A DNA stretch of 64,000 nt, from positions 22,108,153-22,172,152 of the forward strand of contig NC_134028.1 of the NCBI RefSeq assembly GCF_964204645.1. The letters run 5' to 3'. Below the pieces are notes generated by a model. That model saw nothing but the letters and a program-made list of their open reading frames with translations, searched no databases and was not told the DNA's origin. This stretch comes from Tubulanus polymorphus (lineage: Eukaryota; Nemertea; Palaeonemertea; Tubulaniformes; Tubulanidae). Shown here piece after piece: positions 47,553-61,700 of this stretch. Position 1 is the stretch's first letter; each line of letters opens with the position of its first letter. The position numbers and the translations under genes were made by a program.

Positions 47553-47860
47553 GTGTGGTTTCTACGGTAACCTTGGTGTTTTTATTGCTTGTTCTGCGGA
47601 TTTCAGGTCCGTAAAGCCCAACGCACACGGCATTGAAAAAAACGTTTTTCCGGTGCCGTGTGCGTTGGAGGCAAAACACAAAACACCGAACTGAAAAACT
47701 TAACATAGCTTCTGTAAAAATTCTGTGAATATATGCTTTGTTGGCTTCAGTTTCGGTAATAGTCGCCAAATATGGCTGTTAGTCAACAGCCGAAACATTG
47801 TGGTTTTTTCTTATAATACATTTTATCCTATACAATTCTATTGTGGGACTTCTTAATACA
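47553..47860. mobile_element. second copy of the GFER-intron element, degenerate
   Basis: Shares GTGGTTTCTACGGTA, TTTATTGCTTG, GGCTGTTAGTCAACAGCC and CCGAAACATTGTGG with 45309-45735. The CTGATGA core is lost. A nested palindrome pairs GCCCAACGCACACGGCA with TGCCGTGTGCGTTGG (about 47618-47670). Confidence 0.65.
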
Positions 47861-50789
47861 GCTATCAGTATTTTGGCGAATTATTCACGAATGAAGTGAA
47901 ACTATTCCTCTCGCCACGATGAGATTAGCCGGCCAATCAAACCATCAGAGAGGCCGGTGCGCGTCGGTGGCGGCACACCCGACTGGAAGCCTGCTGGAGA
48001 TTGCCCCAGTGGCAGCACACCCGACCCTACCGGGTACCACCAATATGCTTATCTAATTGATTTCCAAATTTGATTACGATTTTCCTCACAACGGAGGCAA
48101 ATGCCACCTGGCGTCATTGACCGGAACTGGATCTGAACGGCGATGTCAACAAGTGGAATGTATTCGACGATTTGATATAGTGTCATTCATTGAGAAAAAT
48201 AGAAGTATGACTAGATGTATTAGATTCTTATGCATCGATTTATATTGTGTTTAAATGTATTATTCATTGAGCTCTATATCGATTCTCTACAACGGGCTAA
48301 ATCTGAAAATAATATCGTCACATACTTCAGACATTGATGATTCAAATGAAAGGGATATGATTACGGAGATTCTTTCAATTGCGTAATAATACCGTGCTCG
48401 TATATAACGATGGTTCCCATTTAAGTGTTTCATTCAAAGAGTGCAACTATAAAAATGTACAACCTAAATATACGATCGACTGAAATCCACAGACACATTG
48501 TCTACATATTTTTATGTTTCATAGAATATTCGAATAACAATTTGGTGCTTGAGGGTATTTTGTGAAAACGGGTGTTGTAGTACCGCGAGTCCATTTATAT
48601 AGGAAACAACATAGCCAGCTACGTACTTAAATTGTTGGTATATTCTCAGTGACTTTTATTTATCGAGGACTGTTTTTCTCGGTATTCGAACCACTCCTGT
48701 CCGGGGTTACTGGATGATGGTGATGATGATGATGATATCACGTGCGGAATACAGCTTCACGTCGGTCCCTGGTTAACGGGGATGGAATTTCAGTGTCTGT
48801 ATCCTGTTACTGGCGAGCGGAGGCTGGGATAAAGATGTAAACGTAAAAATATCCCCCATCTGATATCAGAAGAATCACCCGCGAATGCTAAGAAGTTCTT
48901 TTTGCCTCGCTCTGTTCCTACGCGACAATCTGAATCCAATCTTGAAGGTCAAGGTTATTTCAGTCTCCAGTTACTGCAGTTACTTAGATATCGAAGGAAG
49001 TTCTTTTGATGGAAAGTACCAGTATGATATAAATCTTTTAGACGCGGTTTTCATTTATACCGAATCTATTTAAAAACCACTGACGTGTATAATTGTATAG
49101 ATATGATTAAAATCATTCCAAACACAAATCGTATTGCGACAAAAGACATTTTTTATGTTAATGTTTCGTTACCGAGAAAGGGCTGAAGATATACAGCTAA
49201 GCTAAAACACGACAGACAACGATACAGTCACACCTTCAGAATGAAACGGCGAGGCAGTTTCTGAAAATCTCAAAAGAGCGTCTTAAGTAAAGAAGTACGT
49301 GTAGTAAAGCATAATACGGCGAATCGATTTGAACGTTACAGCCATCTATTTTTCAAAGAGCTGTTTAAAATCATCCTTTGTCTTCATTCGCAGGGATTCG
49401 TTCTCGCTAACCTCGTATACTCCAGATATACGATTCGTACGCGCGTAGGCCTCCTGTCAAATCGACTCTGATTTTATCTACTTTGGTACGTCATGTACTC
49501 GCGTGCGTTACAAAGAACAATCATTATACCATCTATAAATCTATCCCAGATATCGATCAATATTCACTGTCACCCTTACAAATTAACACCACCTATACTC
49601 TACTATACGTGGCGTGACGGTTTAATTGATTTATTACGACATATGAATTTATATCGGGAATCCTCCGCCTTGGGTTATCTTAGTTTGCACATCGATGTCG
49701 CGCTTGCTGCTTGTAGTTATTTTGGTACCGTAGACGATATCGAGGAAATGGCGGCATTTTTTTCTGTGTGTGTGTGACAACAACAACAAGAGCGGGATAG
49801 CGGCGCAGGTGAACCTAGTCTCCTGATGACGTGATGCGTGTGACGTCATCAGCAGCGTTGTACGGCGGCACTCTGGCAGACTCTTGCCATCGATTTGATG
49901 AGACAGTCACCGCGTCGGAGATGTGATGATCTGCAACCGGCTCGGAATCAGTGATTTGTTCAGTCAGGTAATTCAGTTTCGTGTTAACTTTGTATATGGT
50001 ATTGTCTTCGTTGAGTACGTTCATAGTCAACGTCGTATATGTTTAGCTGAATTTGAAGTTTTTACAACAGATCTCGAATTATTGAAACGAGGAGTCTGAA
50101 CTCCTTGCAGCTCCTTAAAACAGTACAATAGTACTTTCAGCTGATTTAGTAAAGATAGTCCACAAGTCGATACATTTCATGCGTTTATTTATACTATTTT
50201 GGCGTTAATTGCAAATGAATTTTGTCATGAAACACAGTAGAGATTTTGAAATCAAGAAATTATTTAAAAAATTTTTTTAACTCATTCAGTACGTTTATGC
50301 ATTCCGAACTCCTGTCAATTTCAGTAGATATTCTGGCTTTCATGATTTCGTAGATTTTATCGCAGGAGAAATTGAATGAACTAAAATTCGGCGTTAATCT
50401 AATTAAGTTCCCCGCTTTATTAGATTCGCCCATTTGTCATCGTCCAGGGACGGTTAGATTTGTACTCAAGATAGGAATTGTGAATTGTAGATTATACCTG
50501 GAGTAGAACGAACCGTTTCTAGATAACTTTTCTAATTCTAATTGTGCGCGAAAGAAGCGGGTGTAAAAAGACGAAATTAAATGATATTATCAAGGATCAT
50601 GCGTGTATAAAGTTTTTTTAAATCTTAATAATTCAGAAGCGCACACATCAAGACGGAGATGATGTGGTGGAATATACACATATCATATCGATTACGCATA
50701 ATTGTTTAGTTTATTCATTTCGGGGAATGAAAAAAATACCTATTGATAATTCCGTGGATTTGATATAAGGCTTTTATTTTCTTTTTCAG
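47861..50789. other. non-coding region, no gene found
   Basis: Short ORFs here (for example 49493-49777) have no recognisable domain and no splice support. Two GGCGG/GGCAGCACACCCGAC blocks near 47970-48030 are repeated; (GAT)n near 48719-48736. Confidence 0.45.
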
Positions 50790-50984
50790 AAATAGCACCT
50801 ACGTATTTCTGGATATAGTTAAGACGCAAACAAACTCCTCAAACGCGATATTGGGAATAGTGGAATATACAAACTCTATACTAAATAATATGGATTTTTG
50901 AATTTTGGAATAACCGTTACATATCCATTCGCCGGTATGTTTTTGGCGCCCCTAGCAAGTGAGGCGTGGAAGGAGAAGAAAGGG
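50790..50984 (+). CDS. candidate first coding exon of an unidentified gene (partial)
   Basis: A strong acceptor (TTTATTTTCTTTTTCAG, ending 50789) opens an exon that ends at a strong donor GGG|GTGAGT (50985). Within it an ATG at 50937 starts 16 codons, MFLAPLASEAWKEKKG, in phase 0; an in-frame stop sits upstream at 50886. So this could be a 5' UTR exon with the start codon. I do not recognise the peptide. It would need a long intron; the microexon at 58730 joins in phase and would continue with a basic segment. Confidence 0.3.
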
Positions 50985-53307
50985 GTGAGTAGTTTAATTC
51001 ACGATAGCCAATTATGTTTGTAGATAAGATTAATTTCCATATTGGAAATAAGCTAAACTGGCGAAATATAGCGAGAAATAAGTTTATGTTAAGTTTAAGG
51101 CGAAGCTTATGTTTTGTCGAGCTTCCTCAGCATTCAATTAATATCTAGTGCTCAAATCGATGGAAAATTGTGCATTCAAGCGCTATTCTATTCATATTTT
51201 ATATCATGAATTCACGTGGCTGGTATACTTTCCTTTCGTATATACTTTTTACCTATTTCTGTTAACCTAAATACAAGCCGAGATATGATAGTTTGAATAT
51301 AAGGTATATTTTACGAATTTTTGACGAGTGTTCATGTACGTACATGTATATCGAACCTATACCCCAGTGCTAGTAAAATATCATGGCTCCTCGGGAATCC
51401 GCGGGTCATGTGCTCTCCCGCCATTTTGATGTCTCGCGTAATGAATACATACGTAAAATGAAAATCGACCGAAACTAAAAATCTTTATAGAACGTCGCTA
51501 GAATTTGTCACGCAAATAGAGCAGAAATATTGCGTGTCACAGTTCTCGACACAAACGACACACCACGATATCCTCCGCAACTGCCGTTCAGCCGATCTAT
51601 GGCTTCGGTAATATTAAGACGTGTTTAGCGATGTATATATGTATGAAATATAATGAGTGAAATCCGAGAAGTGACTGTTATATAGAAAGACTGAGGTAGA
51701 ACCTGAAAACCGCTTCAAACGTCACGATCAGCTAAAGAGTTATCCAGTTCCACAGTTATTATTTGGAGCAAAAAATGCACAAAGAGATAACTCTGATTTA
51801 AAACTTCGAATCTGGGGTCTACATGATCCTTTTCAGTTCAACGCAGTGACCAGCACGCTGTGGCAATCGAGGATTCCACTTGTGGAAAGCGATGATCCAC
51901 CAGGTGTCGCTAGCAGTTTTCCTCGTTGAATTGCTTTTACGTTTCATGTAAAAAGCGAACCAAAACATTTTCAGTGAAGTGAATCAATCATCACTGAAAA
52001 CTTAAACAATCACCGAGTAGAAAGTGAATGAATCTTTCTGGCGGCTCGTATGAAGATAATCGAATCCGGTTCAAATTGATCGGAAATTTACCAACTTTTG
52101 AGGCCAGACCGGGCCAAAAACTTGCAGTCGCGGCATAATCTATCGATTGTGTGTGGGATAGACGGACTGTCAGTCACGCCATCTGTTGGAATTCCCGGTA
52201 TTACGATCACCATTCGTTGAAACGCCAGCGTCTCGCTCGCGTACCAGTGTGGCTTCAACCGGCGTCATCATTGCGTCAAATGTGCACTTTAAAAATGTTA
52301 GATAGCCGTCTAATGAAAAACTGGACGGCAATGCGTAACTATCCGGTAAATTACCAACAGACTCTTGACTCAGATAACAGATTTAATTTCCTGCTGTGTC
52401 TGTTCATATATTACCGCGTGGCGACTATAATTCTCCCATCAGCTATCTTTCGGTTTTTCGGTGATGCGCCTTAGTTATTCTTAAACTCCATTCATTCGGC
52501 GTGTCCGTACAAAAACCGGCAGCGCACCAACCGGGAACGAAATCGGTGCAGAACGATTTTGGTGGTATAGAGAATATGGCGGTATATCGGGGGTGTTTTA
52601 CTGTGTATTTGTATTGAGATATACATTGAGAAAACCTGGCGGTAGGCGGGGGTGGCGGTATATGAGAGGGCGGTATATCGGGGGTTTACTGTAATTGTAC
52701 ACAAGTAAAACACACAAATTCAAGATGGAGGGCGCATGAGGAAATCTGTTAGGGTTCATAACCTCGTACATCCACCACCGTACACCCACAATCACACTCT
52801 CTTTCCAATACACTCGCGCAAAAGTATTTAAGCTTTTAGATTCTGGAATCGGACTGGAAGTATATGGAGCATTACAGAGAATATTCAGTTGAAATCGAAG
52901 TACTTGATGGGGAACTGCAACACCTGTATCCCGCCAGAAGGCGTGACGAGCTTTCGGTCTACATTACGGATTTTGATTAACTTTCCACCAAATTCTTAGG
53001 CTTTCGAAACCATAGATTATCACCGCCAAGGGTACCCACCAAATATACTGTACTTGAAATTCATTTTCTACTCGGTGATCGGTATAGTTTTCATTAATAA
53101 TTGATTAACTTCACAGAAAAGCTCATTCCGGGAACTGAGGGCGCAAAGCCGAGTAATTACTAGCGAACCTGGTGGATATTCGCCTGCCATTAGCGGAATC
53201 CTCGATTACCGCAGTCGCGTTGTATATTCCCCCGTTGTACATTGTCCTTCGTTGAATGTCACCAGACGTTCTCGCCGTATTCTCGTTTCTCGAAGGAAAA
53301 TTATTTT

Positions 53308-53350
53308 CGTTTTACTTCCATTCAAAAATGTTTTGAATGGAAGTAAAACG
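53308..53350. repeat. perfect 20-bp inverted repeat with 3-bp loop
   Basis: CGTTTTACTTCCATTCAAAA, loop ATG, then the exact complement. A short hairpin, too short for a typical pre-miRNA. Confidence 0.9.
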
Positions 53351-54244
53351 ACCAATAACCAATAATTCACAACCAATTATTGTCCGTTCTTGAAGTTTCC
53401 ACAAAGAGTTTTGAATGAAAATGAGATTGACTTTTCTTGTCTGAAATATGTGTAAGCGCTTGAAATCGGGATAACAGTTACCGTGACTGGGAGGAAAATA
53501 CAGGCGTTGGCGTCGCGCGGTGCCTCACCAACGAGTGAACCTCAAATGAACTGGGAGATATGTTTAGGGGGATGGGGAGCTTGATAATTAATAAGTTCTC
53601 ATATGGGAAGTCGTGAGAAGTCAGTCATATACGTGTTTCTAGTTTTACATATGCTATTAAGAACGATGATGGGAACGACGGGAAATGTGATATACAGTGT
53701 GAATGGCGTACGCGAATTAAGTTTCCACTTGTGGCTGCGGTGATGACGATGACCAGGTTGATACAATACGAACGAGCAGATATGCGAGACGCGCTATCGG
53801 CGTAAGAAGTTATCATAATCCATTAGGAAAATGACTTTCTAATTGTATCACACACGGCGCGGTATATACAATATTGCGTTACATTCGGTCCACGTTTCGT
53901 GCTGATGCGATGTCGTCGTTATTGCTTTTGCATACACCAGACGTGCGCGCGCGGGCAGTCGATCCGACGCAGTTAGCAAAATGCATCAACGAAAACAAAA
54001 TCCACTGTTTGAATTTCTTAGCATCGCGTCGAAGATGAATTTTCTTACTGCGGTATCTAATTACATATCGACATCTCATCGGAATTCGCCTATAATGAAC
54101 AATTAGCATTTAGCAACAGATTTGCTGATATCATCACTGAGGGAGTTGTTATACTGTGACTAGTTAGTGTATCAATTTCTATACCAAACGTTAACGACAC
54201 CAATTAAAAATTGGAGCATATATGATCGGGGGATAGCGTCATCA

Positions 54245-54357
54245 ACATGCTGATGCTGCTGCTGCTGCTGCTGGTGGGGGTGGTGCCGCTGCTGTTATGC
54301 TGCTGCTGCTGCTGCTACTGCTGATGCTGCTGCTGCTGATGCTGCTACTGTTTCTGT
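54245..54357. repeat. (GCT)n microsatellite
   Basis: Interrupted GCT/GAT triplets over about 110 bp, not in any recognised exon. Confidence 0.9.
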
Positions 54358-57300
54358 TATCGGCGAAAAAAGCGATGATGATGATGATGATGTTCGGATA
54401 TCAAAGACGCCCTAGACATAATCGCGCCGAGCACAGGTGCTCGAGTGACATATAAATAATGTACTGATTTTACTTGCTCGGTCTCTCCTACTCGTCGCGA
54501 ATCAATAAGGCGGATAAACCTTCCCCGATCAAGTAAAAAAGAAAAAAAAATCCCGACATCGAGAAGAACGATTTCATCCGTTTCAAGGCCGTAAAGCCCC
54601 GCATTAATCCGCTCTACACACCGCTCGTTCTGCATACACGCAAGCGTTCATGTTGGGAAAAAAATCATGAAGAAATTATTAGTTTCGTGTCTTGTCTATG
54701 AAGACGCTTTTGAATTTCAAAAATATTGCCTGTAAAATTTCGTTGTTTTATTATGATTATACTTCGTTGAAATAAAATTGGTGGGATAAGAAATCGTTTT
54801 TTTTTTGGTTACCCTCATTTGGAAATTTTGAACGCTTTGGAAATTTGATTATTTGGATTTGAAAGTTATGGAAGAAAGACTCTTTTTAGATATATACGAT
54901 GAAGATTCTCTTTTTAGATTCGGTTGCCTGGATATATGTACCTGTATACAACATTCTTTCGTATAAACAACATTCTTTTATGTAATATTAATGCTTGGCG
55001 ATTTGCTGCAGGCGTCAGAAGATGGCGGTTTACGTCATTGGCTCGGGTTTCCATCGCGCTGACTTTCACGAAAAAAAAGAGAAAATTTCTTTTTCAGCAG
55101 ATTCGACCGGGTACAACGCCGTTGTTCGTCCGCCGGTGTTTTCTGATAGATTTATATGGAACGATTCTTCCCGTCTCAGACGATGACACTCGATGCGTAG
55201 CTGCCTCTCTATTAATCAAGGATACGCGCGTCATACAATCTTGAAAAATAACGAAACCTAACTTTTCAGGTAGGAATGATAACGACGATGGTATTATGTC
55301 CGGGGACGAATCCTAAAAACAAAGACGTAATACGCGGACAATGGTTTATTAGAATATAACCGTTAACTGCAATACAAATTACAAAACATTAAGGTATACA
55401 GAATATTGCTGTTATTATCAAAAATCAATTAAATCGGACGAAAACAGAGGAAAACCAACCAACTTACAATTTATTCCGCTTCTTCATATAACGAAACACT
55501 GCAGTGACCAAAACGCCACGCAGTCACAAACCCAACTGAACAGAAATGCACGTACATAATATTAAACCCGGAAATACTCAAACCATGAAATCAGAATCAC
55601 AGCAGCGAAAAGAAACATATAGTAATCCAAAACCTCCGAAGCAACCAACAAACCCAACGGTCCGAAACAGTATATTTTGATGGACCACAGGTCTTATAAC
55701 CGCGATGAAATTCTCCATTGAAGATAAAATACGACAATACAAAAGATAAATTAGTCTGGAATTTTTCCTTGCTCTATAGTTCAACTATATCCTATCACTG
55801 TAAGATGGAATGGTGCTTTGAAGAACTTTCTTAAGGGTGTACCGAGCACCGGGAGCACCGGGAGCACCGGGAGCACCAGAAACACTCTATGTTAGTTATA
55901 ACAAGTTAATATTATGTGCTTAGAAGAACTTTTAAGGGTGCTATTACATGCCGCACTTGAAGCACCAGAAGAAACATGTCAGGCCAGGGAAGCATATAAG
56001 ACCGCATTGAAGTCTTATAAACGGATATTTTCTGAACGATATTTTTTTGAAAATTAATTTGCAAAGTCGAGCGTTTTGAAATTAATCAAATTCGTACGGA
56101 GTTTCAATACACCTTTTACTTAAGGTGCAATTCAGCAACCTCTATGAAAATGGTGCCATATATAGAACTAAGATAATGGTATAGCTTCGCATTAGAACCA
56201 AATATGGTTCAAAATAGAAGCCTTCATTTTTAGAAAATATAACCCCAAAACCGTCGAATATTAGGTATATCTACGTAAACATTTTATTTTCATCATATTC
56301 ATTCTTCAATCAAAATTCACAATAATCAGGAATGCTGAGAAATTTGAAGAGAAGTCTCGACTTGATCCCGACGAAATTGACTATAATAAGGTCTAGAGAG
56401 GTAATCTCAATGGAAAATCGCACGTGTGCATGTGCCACGTGTACCACGTGAATGATGCATCTTCATGCCGCGTGATAATTACCCTTAAGTAGTGAACCAT
56501 GTCTGCCCGACAATCAATCCAGGGTGGTGAATCGAGGATCACGATCCGTGAGTCTTGCCAAATATATCAATCGCTTGAAAACGGTAATGTGGTAGAGTCC
56601 TTCGGAGAGGGACCCCTTTCAAGAATTTCTGAGAACGTTTTGTCTATGTTATAAAGAATTTGCCTTTTTAGATTTTTGTTTCGACGGAGTTGTGTCCTCT
56701 CTGAAAAACGTGCCTAAAATAAATGGGCCCTCAAATTTTGAGGGTCTCGTGAAAGTCTCGTAAAGGAATTTACACCCCATCAATTTAGAAGTTGTTCGGT
56801 AAATCGAATCAATTAATCAAATGTATAGATGGAAATCGTAAGGAATACGAAGGCTTTCCAGGGTTCGGACTAAATCATCATGTACTTATGACAAATGTAG
56901 GTCCGAAATCGCTGTTTAACCAGAAAATGCAACCCAAATATGATGTTTGTCGTAAAAGTCCCGTATTTTTCCCGTGTTTACTAGTAACTTCGAAGGCTAA
57001 TTCCCCCTTCGGCCAAAAGAGCGGAAATACATCGAGCAGCGCGGACTTTGGCGGTGTCAGAAAGCTCGGCGATCACCGACTCCATTATCGCAATTATCTC
57101 TCTTCACCTATACGAAAATGATCCCTGCAGGGGGTGAGAAGCTTATACAGGGTCAACCCGAACTCTACGCGACGATAATGTTCATATGAATATCTGTTTA
57201 CGTAAGCTAAACGGTATCGATCGTCTTGCAGGGTCTAAGCGAAAGCTGCGTATGACACATATTGTATATACATCTAAGTATTATATCTGATGTATTCTAT

Positions 57301-58077
57301 ATGTTTATGCTTGGTTTATGGTGTCCGTTGCCTGATGATGACAACTTATTTGGCGGAAGTGATCGAATCGTCGATAATCGCTAATCTAACGCGGACGGCG
57401 TTCCTTTCTGTAAACAGACAAGAGAACCACCGAACGATCGATCGATCGCCGAGATCGGGATGAAATTCCCCCATTAAATGGTGTTTATGTCCGTTGGACA
57501 AACAATACAATGGTTACTCCCGTTGATTCATCATCTATAGTCGGTTCGTAATAATGTCGATAGTGCGCTGACCTGTGCCGATACTTATAATACAGTCATA
57601 TCTATATATGCAGATGTAATATTGCGTCCTTTTGTTAAACGCCTGAATAATTAAAACGGGAGATCATTTTATACACCTTTTGTTTATGTGTGATAAGTGC
57701 GAGGCTGTGTGATTAAATTTAATGCGCAGTAATATTCATAGTCAAATCGCGTGCAGACACATTCGCTGAACTGTAAAGGTGCGAGGTCAGTCAACCCGAT
57801 TTGGCAAGGATGGAACTGCATTCCATTGATGAGAAACCTAATTGATTAGGCGTGGTGATTGATTAAATTAATCACGAAATTATTAGAAAGCCTCCGACCC
57901 TCTATTTCTGTTACTAAAACTACCGTAGTCTAGTTTATACATCTATACCGATATCTAATTACGGAAATAAACTTGTGTATCCTTCAAATGAATATGTTTC
58001 GACGCTAGGCAGGGGTAAAAATCAGTTTATTTCTAGATAGTGTATCTCAACATTTCGGGAAGTTATAAAAAGGACAG

Positions 58078-58203
58078 GGACCACTTGCTCAAAAGTTGGT
58101 TGTAGTTAACCAGTGGATATAACAATCAAAAACCCATTGTTAATGCGGTAGTTGGCATTTATCCGCCGGTTACCTTTAACCAACTATTGAGCAACTGGCC
58201 CCA
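58078..58203. mobile_element. palindromic MITE (CAGTTGCTCA family)
   Basis: GACCACTTGCTCAAAAGTTGG on the left pairs imperfectly with CCAACTATTGAGCAACTGGC on the right. Another GGGGCCAGTTGCTCAATAG start follows at 58237, and CCCCAGAAAT/ATTTCTGGGG flanks a short hairpin between them. Confidence 0.7.
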
Positions 58204-58729
58204 GAAATATCATGGCTTAAAACCATGACATTTCTGGGGCCAGTTGCTCAATAGAAATCGACGCAGGTAACGTTTTAATCGTAGTAAAATATCGAAACTT
58301 TCAGACCCGCGGCGCTGTCAACGGGTGGCTTAAAATTCGATAGATTCCTGAGAACCCCGCGCGTCATCGAACGCGCCCCGAGGTCACAGCCGTATTCGCA
58401 GGGGCTGCATCGGAGAACTCACAGAAGAATGTCGTAGATATTTTGAAGATCTTTATTTGCTATCGAGCCCTTCACGACGCAAACATCATGGCTACATTTA
58501 TTACTTTTCAATTTTTTTTGGGTCGCAGAAACATATTCATTCAAACAGAAAATCGATCGGTACTGATTTCTGTTATCAGTTTAGGTGATATTTCACACCG
58601 ATAATAACGGAGCACTATATGAAAAAATGATAATCAATACAAAAATAAAAACTATTTGTTCCCGTGTGAAATGTACTGAAACATTAACGAATTATCATTA
58701 ACCGATGAAATCAATTCTTTTCACGACAG

Positions 58730-58765
58730 GCCAAAAAACCGAAACCACGCGTTGAGACCAGGCCG
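58730..58765 (+). CDS. candidate 36-nt microexon (partial, unidentified gene)
   Basis: Acceptor TTCTTTTCACGACAG and donor CCG|GTAAGT bracket exactly 12 codons in phase 0: AKKPKPRVETRP. It would join the exon ending at 50984 without changing frame. A Lys/Pro-rich linker is typical of alternatively spliced microexons, but no family is recognised and chance splice-site pairs are possible. Confidence 0.3.
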
Positions 58766-61700
58766 GTAAGTTCGCCCCGTTCCAAATTGTATATATCTAT
58801 GTGTCCGCACGCGGCAAACACCTCTGGTCCGCCATATTGTTTTGTAAATCACGCCTCCTTGTTGTAAAGCCATCCATAATGTATAAATGTCACTGTGTAT
58901 AGCATCGCAGTGGCTTCCACGCGCAAAACCCTACATATCATATAGTCGTCATTATATACCACGTTGGAGCTGTTTGTGTTTATGTAAATGTTGTAAGATA
59001 CGAAAAGCGCTTGTTGTTCATATTTCTGCGATGTCAGTTTTTCGTTTCAGGTGCGCGCGCATCGTCGCAACTCGTAATTTGCATGAATCGATAATGTATG
59101 CGGACGGAGAAAATCTCTCCGATTAAAACACTCATCGCACAACAGGTCCTGACCAGGCGTATCGGAAATATCCGCCCCGGCTAAATTCAATCGTTTTCGA
59201 ACTTAACCATTTCGTTTCTTACAAGAATAGCGCGCAAAGTTTCGACTCAATAAAAGAGTTTCCAGTTTCTAGACGCCATTTTATGGCGGTCCCTCGACGG
59301 TCCCATTGTAACGATAATTTTCGCCCATTTTTTGAAACGAATGTTTTCATTGAATTTCAATTAGCTCTGCGATACCTTGCTTGATAAAAATAATTTTCAC
59401 ACCATCATAAAGGAAATGGAATTTAGATTTTTGCCGTCGATCCATGGATTTTTCGAACGCAACGATTGACAGCGTTACCGAAATGAAAACCGGGGGCCGC
59501 ATATTTTAATCGCGCGTCAAAGAATTCTCGAATTTTATGTTTCTAAAACCCAATTTTTCGAGAGGTTGAAGGCGTTATTTGTAATTATGGCTTTAACTAT
59601 GCGCCTTTACAAAAACATTTTCAAAAATGATTTTGAAAATGGCCTATATAATCCCCTCTTAGTTTTTCTACATAATGGTGGGTTTTCTTCAATATTGAAA
59701 TAAAGACTATTGTCTACGGAAACCAATTTTTTATCATCAATTCCTCAACGATTCACTTCCGGTCGTAAACTTTTGAGAAGATGCCCATGCGGTAAGAACA
59801 GTTCGTGCTTTCCAGACATCGAACGAATATGAAACACGTAATAACGAACGAGCGACGTCGAGCGACGCTTTATGTCGGATGGCGGTTTATTTCGTCGAAG
59901 CAAAGTTTATTGTTTACTAACGTTATCTTTCATGCGCTTGTAATATCAATATAACTCGTTTAAAGCCGTCATTTTCCGTAGCCATAGCAGCGGAACTTGG
60001 CTGTAAGTGACAACATTGTAAAATCGACGATTTATGCCACGCGAGATTCACGTTACCCAGCTAGTTCTTTATAATCTCGACACAACGCGGATTAGTGACA
60101 TTTTCACGAAGTAACGACGGCCGTTCCCAAGATATTTTTGTCGGCTGCTGATCTAGCGACAGATTTGCAAGCGATGTTTATAGCGGTATTTGCCGTCAAA
60201 AATTGAATGTTTAAAGGTCACAAATTAGACGTCGCGGTCGCTTTTATTTCGTTTCACGTATATGGCTTTCGCTTCGTTTTCAAGAACTGGGTGGAAAGGC
60301 GACACGCGGTCGACTTAATCGATTATCAATATTTCCAAACGGCGGCAAAGTGGCACAAGGAGCTTCTCGGGGATCCTGTTCTACAGCCCCTGCGTGATAT
60401 CGTATATGGAAGACGCCGCCGGCTCAAAACTAGAAACAATTCGAATTTCGCGTAGCAAGAAACAAACGTCGATTCCACAACAGAAATCAAGCAGTTTTAC
60501 GTCACGAATTAGATTACCCCGGTCCGGTGTTAAACGTGCATTTCATGTTGACCAGTTTGTAGTTGTCTGATTGGTGATTGCCAGCCCTGTACCGATAATT
60601 GAATCGGGTAGAATAGTCCCTGTAGTCATTGATTGAAAGCCTTTTCCTGCAGTGGCACCAGCAAAGAAACAGTTTTCTGTTCACGGCGATAATGAAGTGA
60701 ATAAAACGTAGTTGTGATCCCTGTGCTCGAAGATGCTTCACTTCTCCCATTCTCTCTCTCAGCTTCTCTCTCTCTCCTCTCTGTCGTCTGCGATGCGTGT
60801 ATTTGTTTGTTGAGTGGGCGTCGAGCCAAATGAGCCAAATGGACCATTTTTAACGTGTACACCAAAGGAAGATGGGGATTACACGCAATCGTAATTATTC
60901 GACTATCAAACGATTACTCTAAGATGCCGCTCAGTTTCTTTCTAGCGTTTACCTTCCAATTTACTTTGTCGATTTCTAAATAGCACACGACGTATCGCAC
61001 TTGTTACGGACCTGTTCTACGAACAACAGCTCAAACTCTAAAATCGATTGAATTTCTTCACTGATTCAGTAAAGGACGATGATCTCTATCTGTGATATCG
61101 AAACGTCGTGTTTTTTACATTTTAGAAATAAATTCTCGATACTAAATTCTTTTAATTGTACATAGTGGGTCTTTATCCTACTATCAGTAAAGCAGTCTTG
61201 AAAACTGGGCCCTGATTCTTTAAACGCTAGGCAACACAATCCTACCTTCACTGGAAGCCTACGATCCACCTAAGATGGCTTACGACAACATGTTTATTTT
61301 GTTGAAACATTGTTTGTTGTTAGATACATGTAGAAATTGACGAATCGAATGAGCAAACATTCGATATCATCATATTTGGATTTCGTGGTCAGTGCTGCAG
61401 CTTATGGCATTCACCTTAGCATGGGGAACCCGCATCACCAGCTATCCCACCAGATGGCGTGACAAGCAGTTGGTCTATAATGAACTTTGAACTAGATTTT
61501 TAGACTCCCGAATTCACATATTGTCACAGCCCCCGTATACAATACTTCCATTCTTTATACTCGAATTTCACTGCTAGGACTGAGGTACCCCGTTGACGTC
61601 ATGAATCGGGTACCCTATCGTCATGTTTCACGTTCCGGTTTGATGACGACACGCTTGAATGCCATTGTTCCAATCGAGCTGAGCCACCGCGCACCAGCAG

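Larger units (their letters stand above)
50985..58729. other. non-coding or intronic region, no gene found
   Basis: Contains repeat fragments (51853-51925, 52985-53225), a perfect short palindrome (53308-53350), a GCT tract (54245-54357), a (GAT)n run near 54375, three copies of a 10-bp ACCGGGAGC unit near 55847-55876, and a MITE at 58078. ORFs over these have no family features. Confidence 0.45.

Noticed and set aside
60207..60455. 82-residue ORF as a gene
   Set aside because: No recognisable domain, no splice or promoter context, and a length expected by chance.
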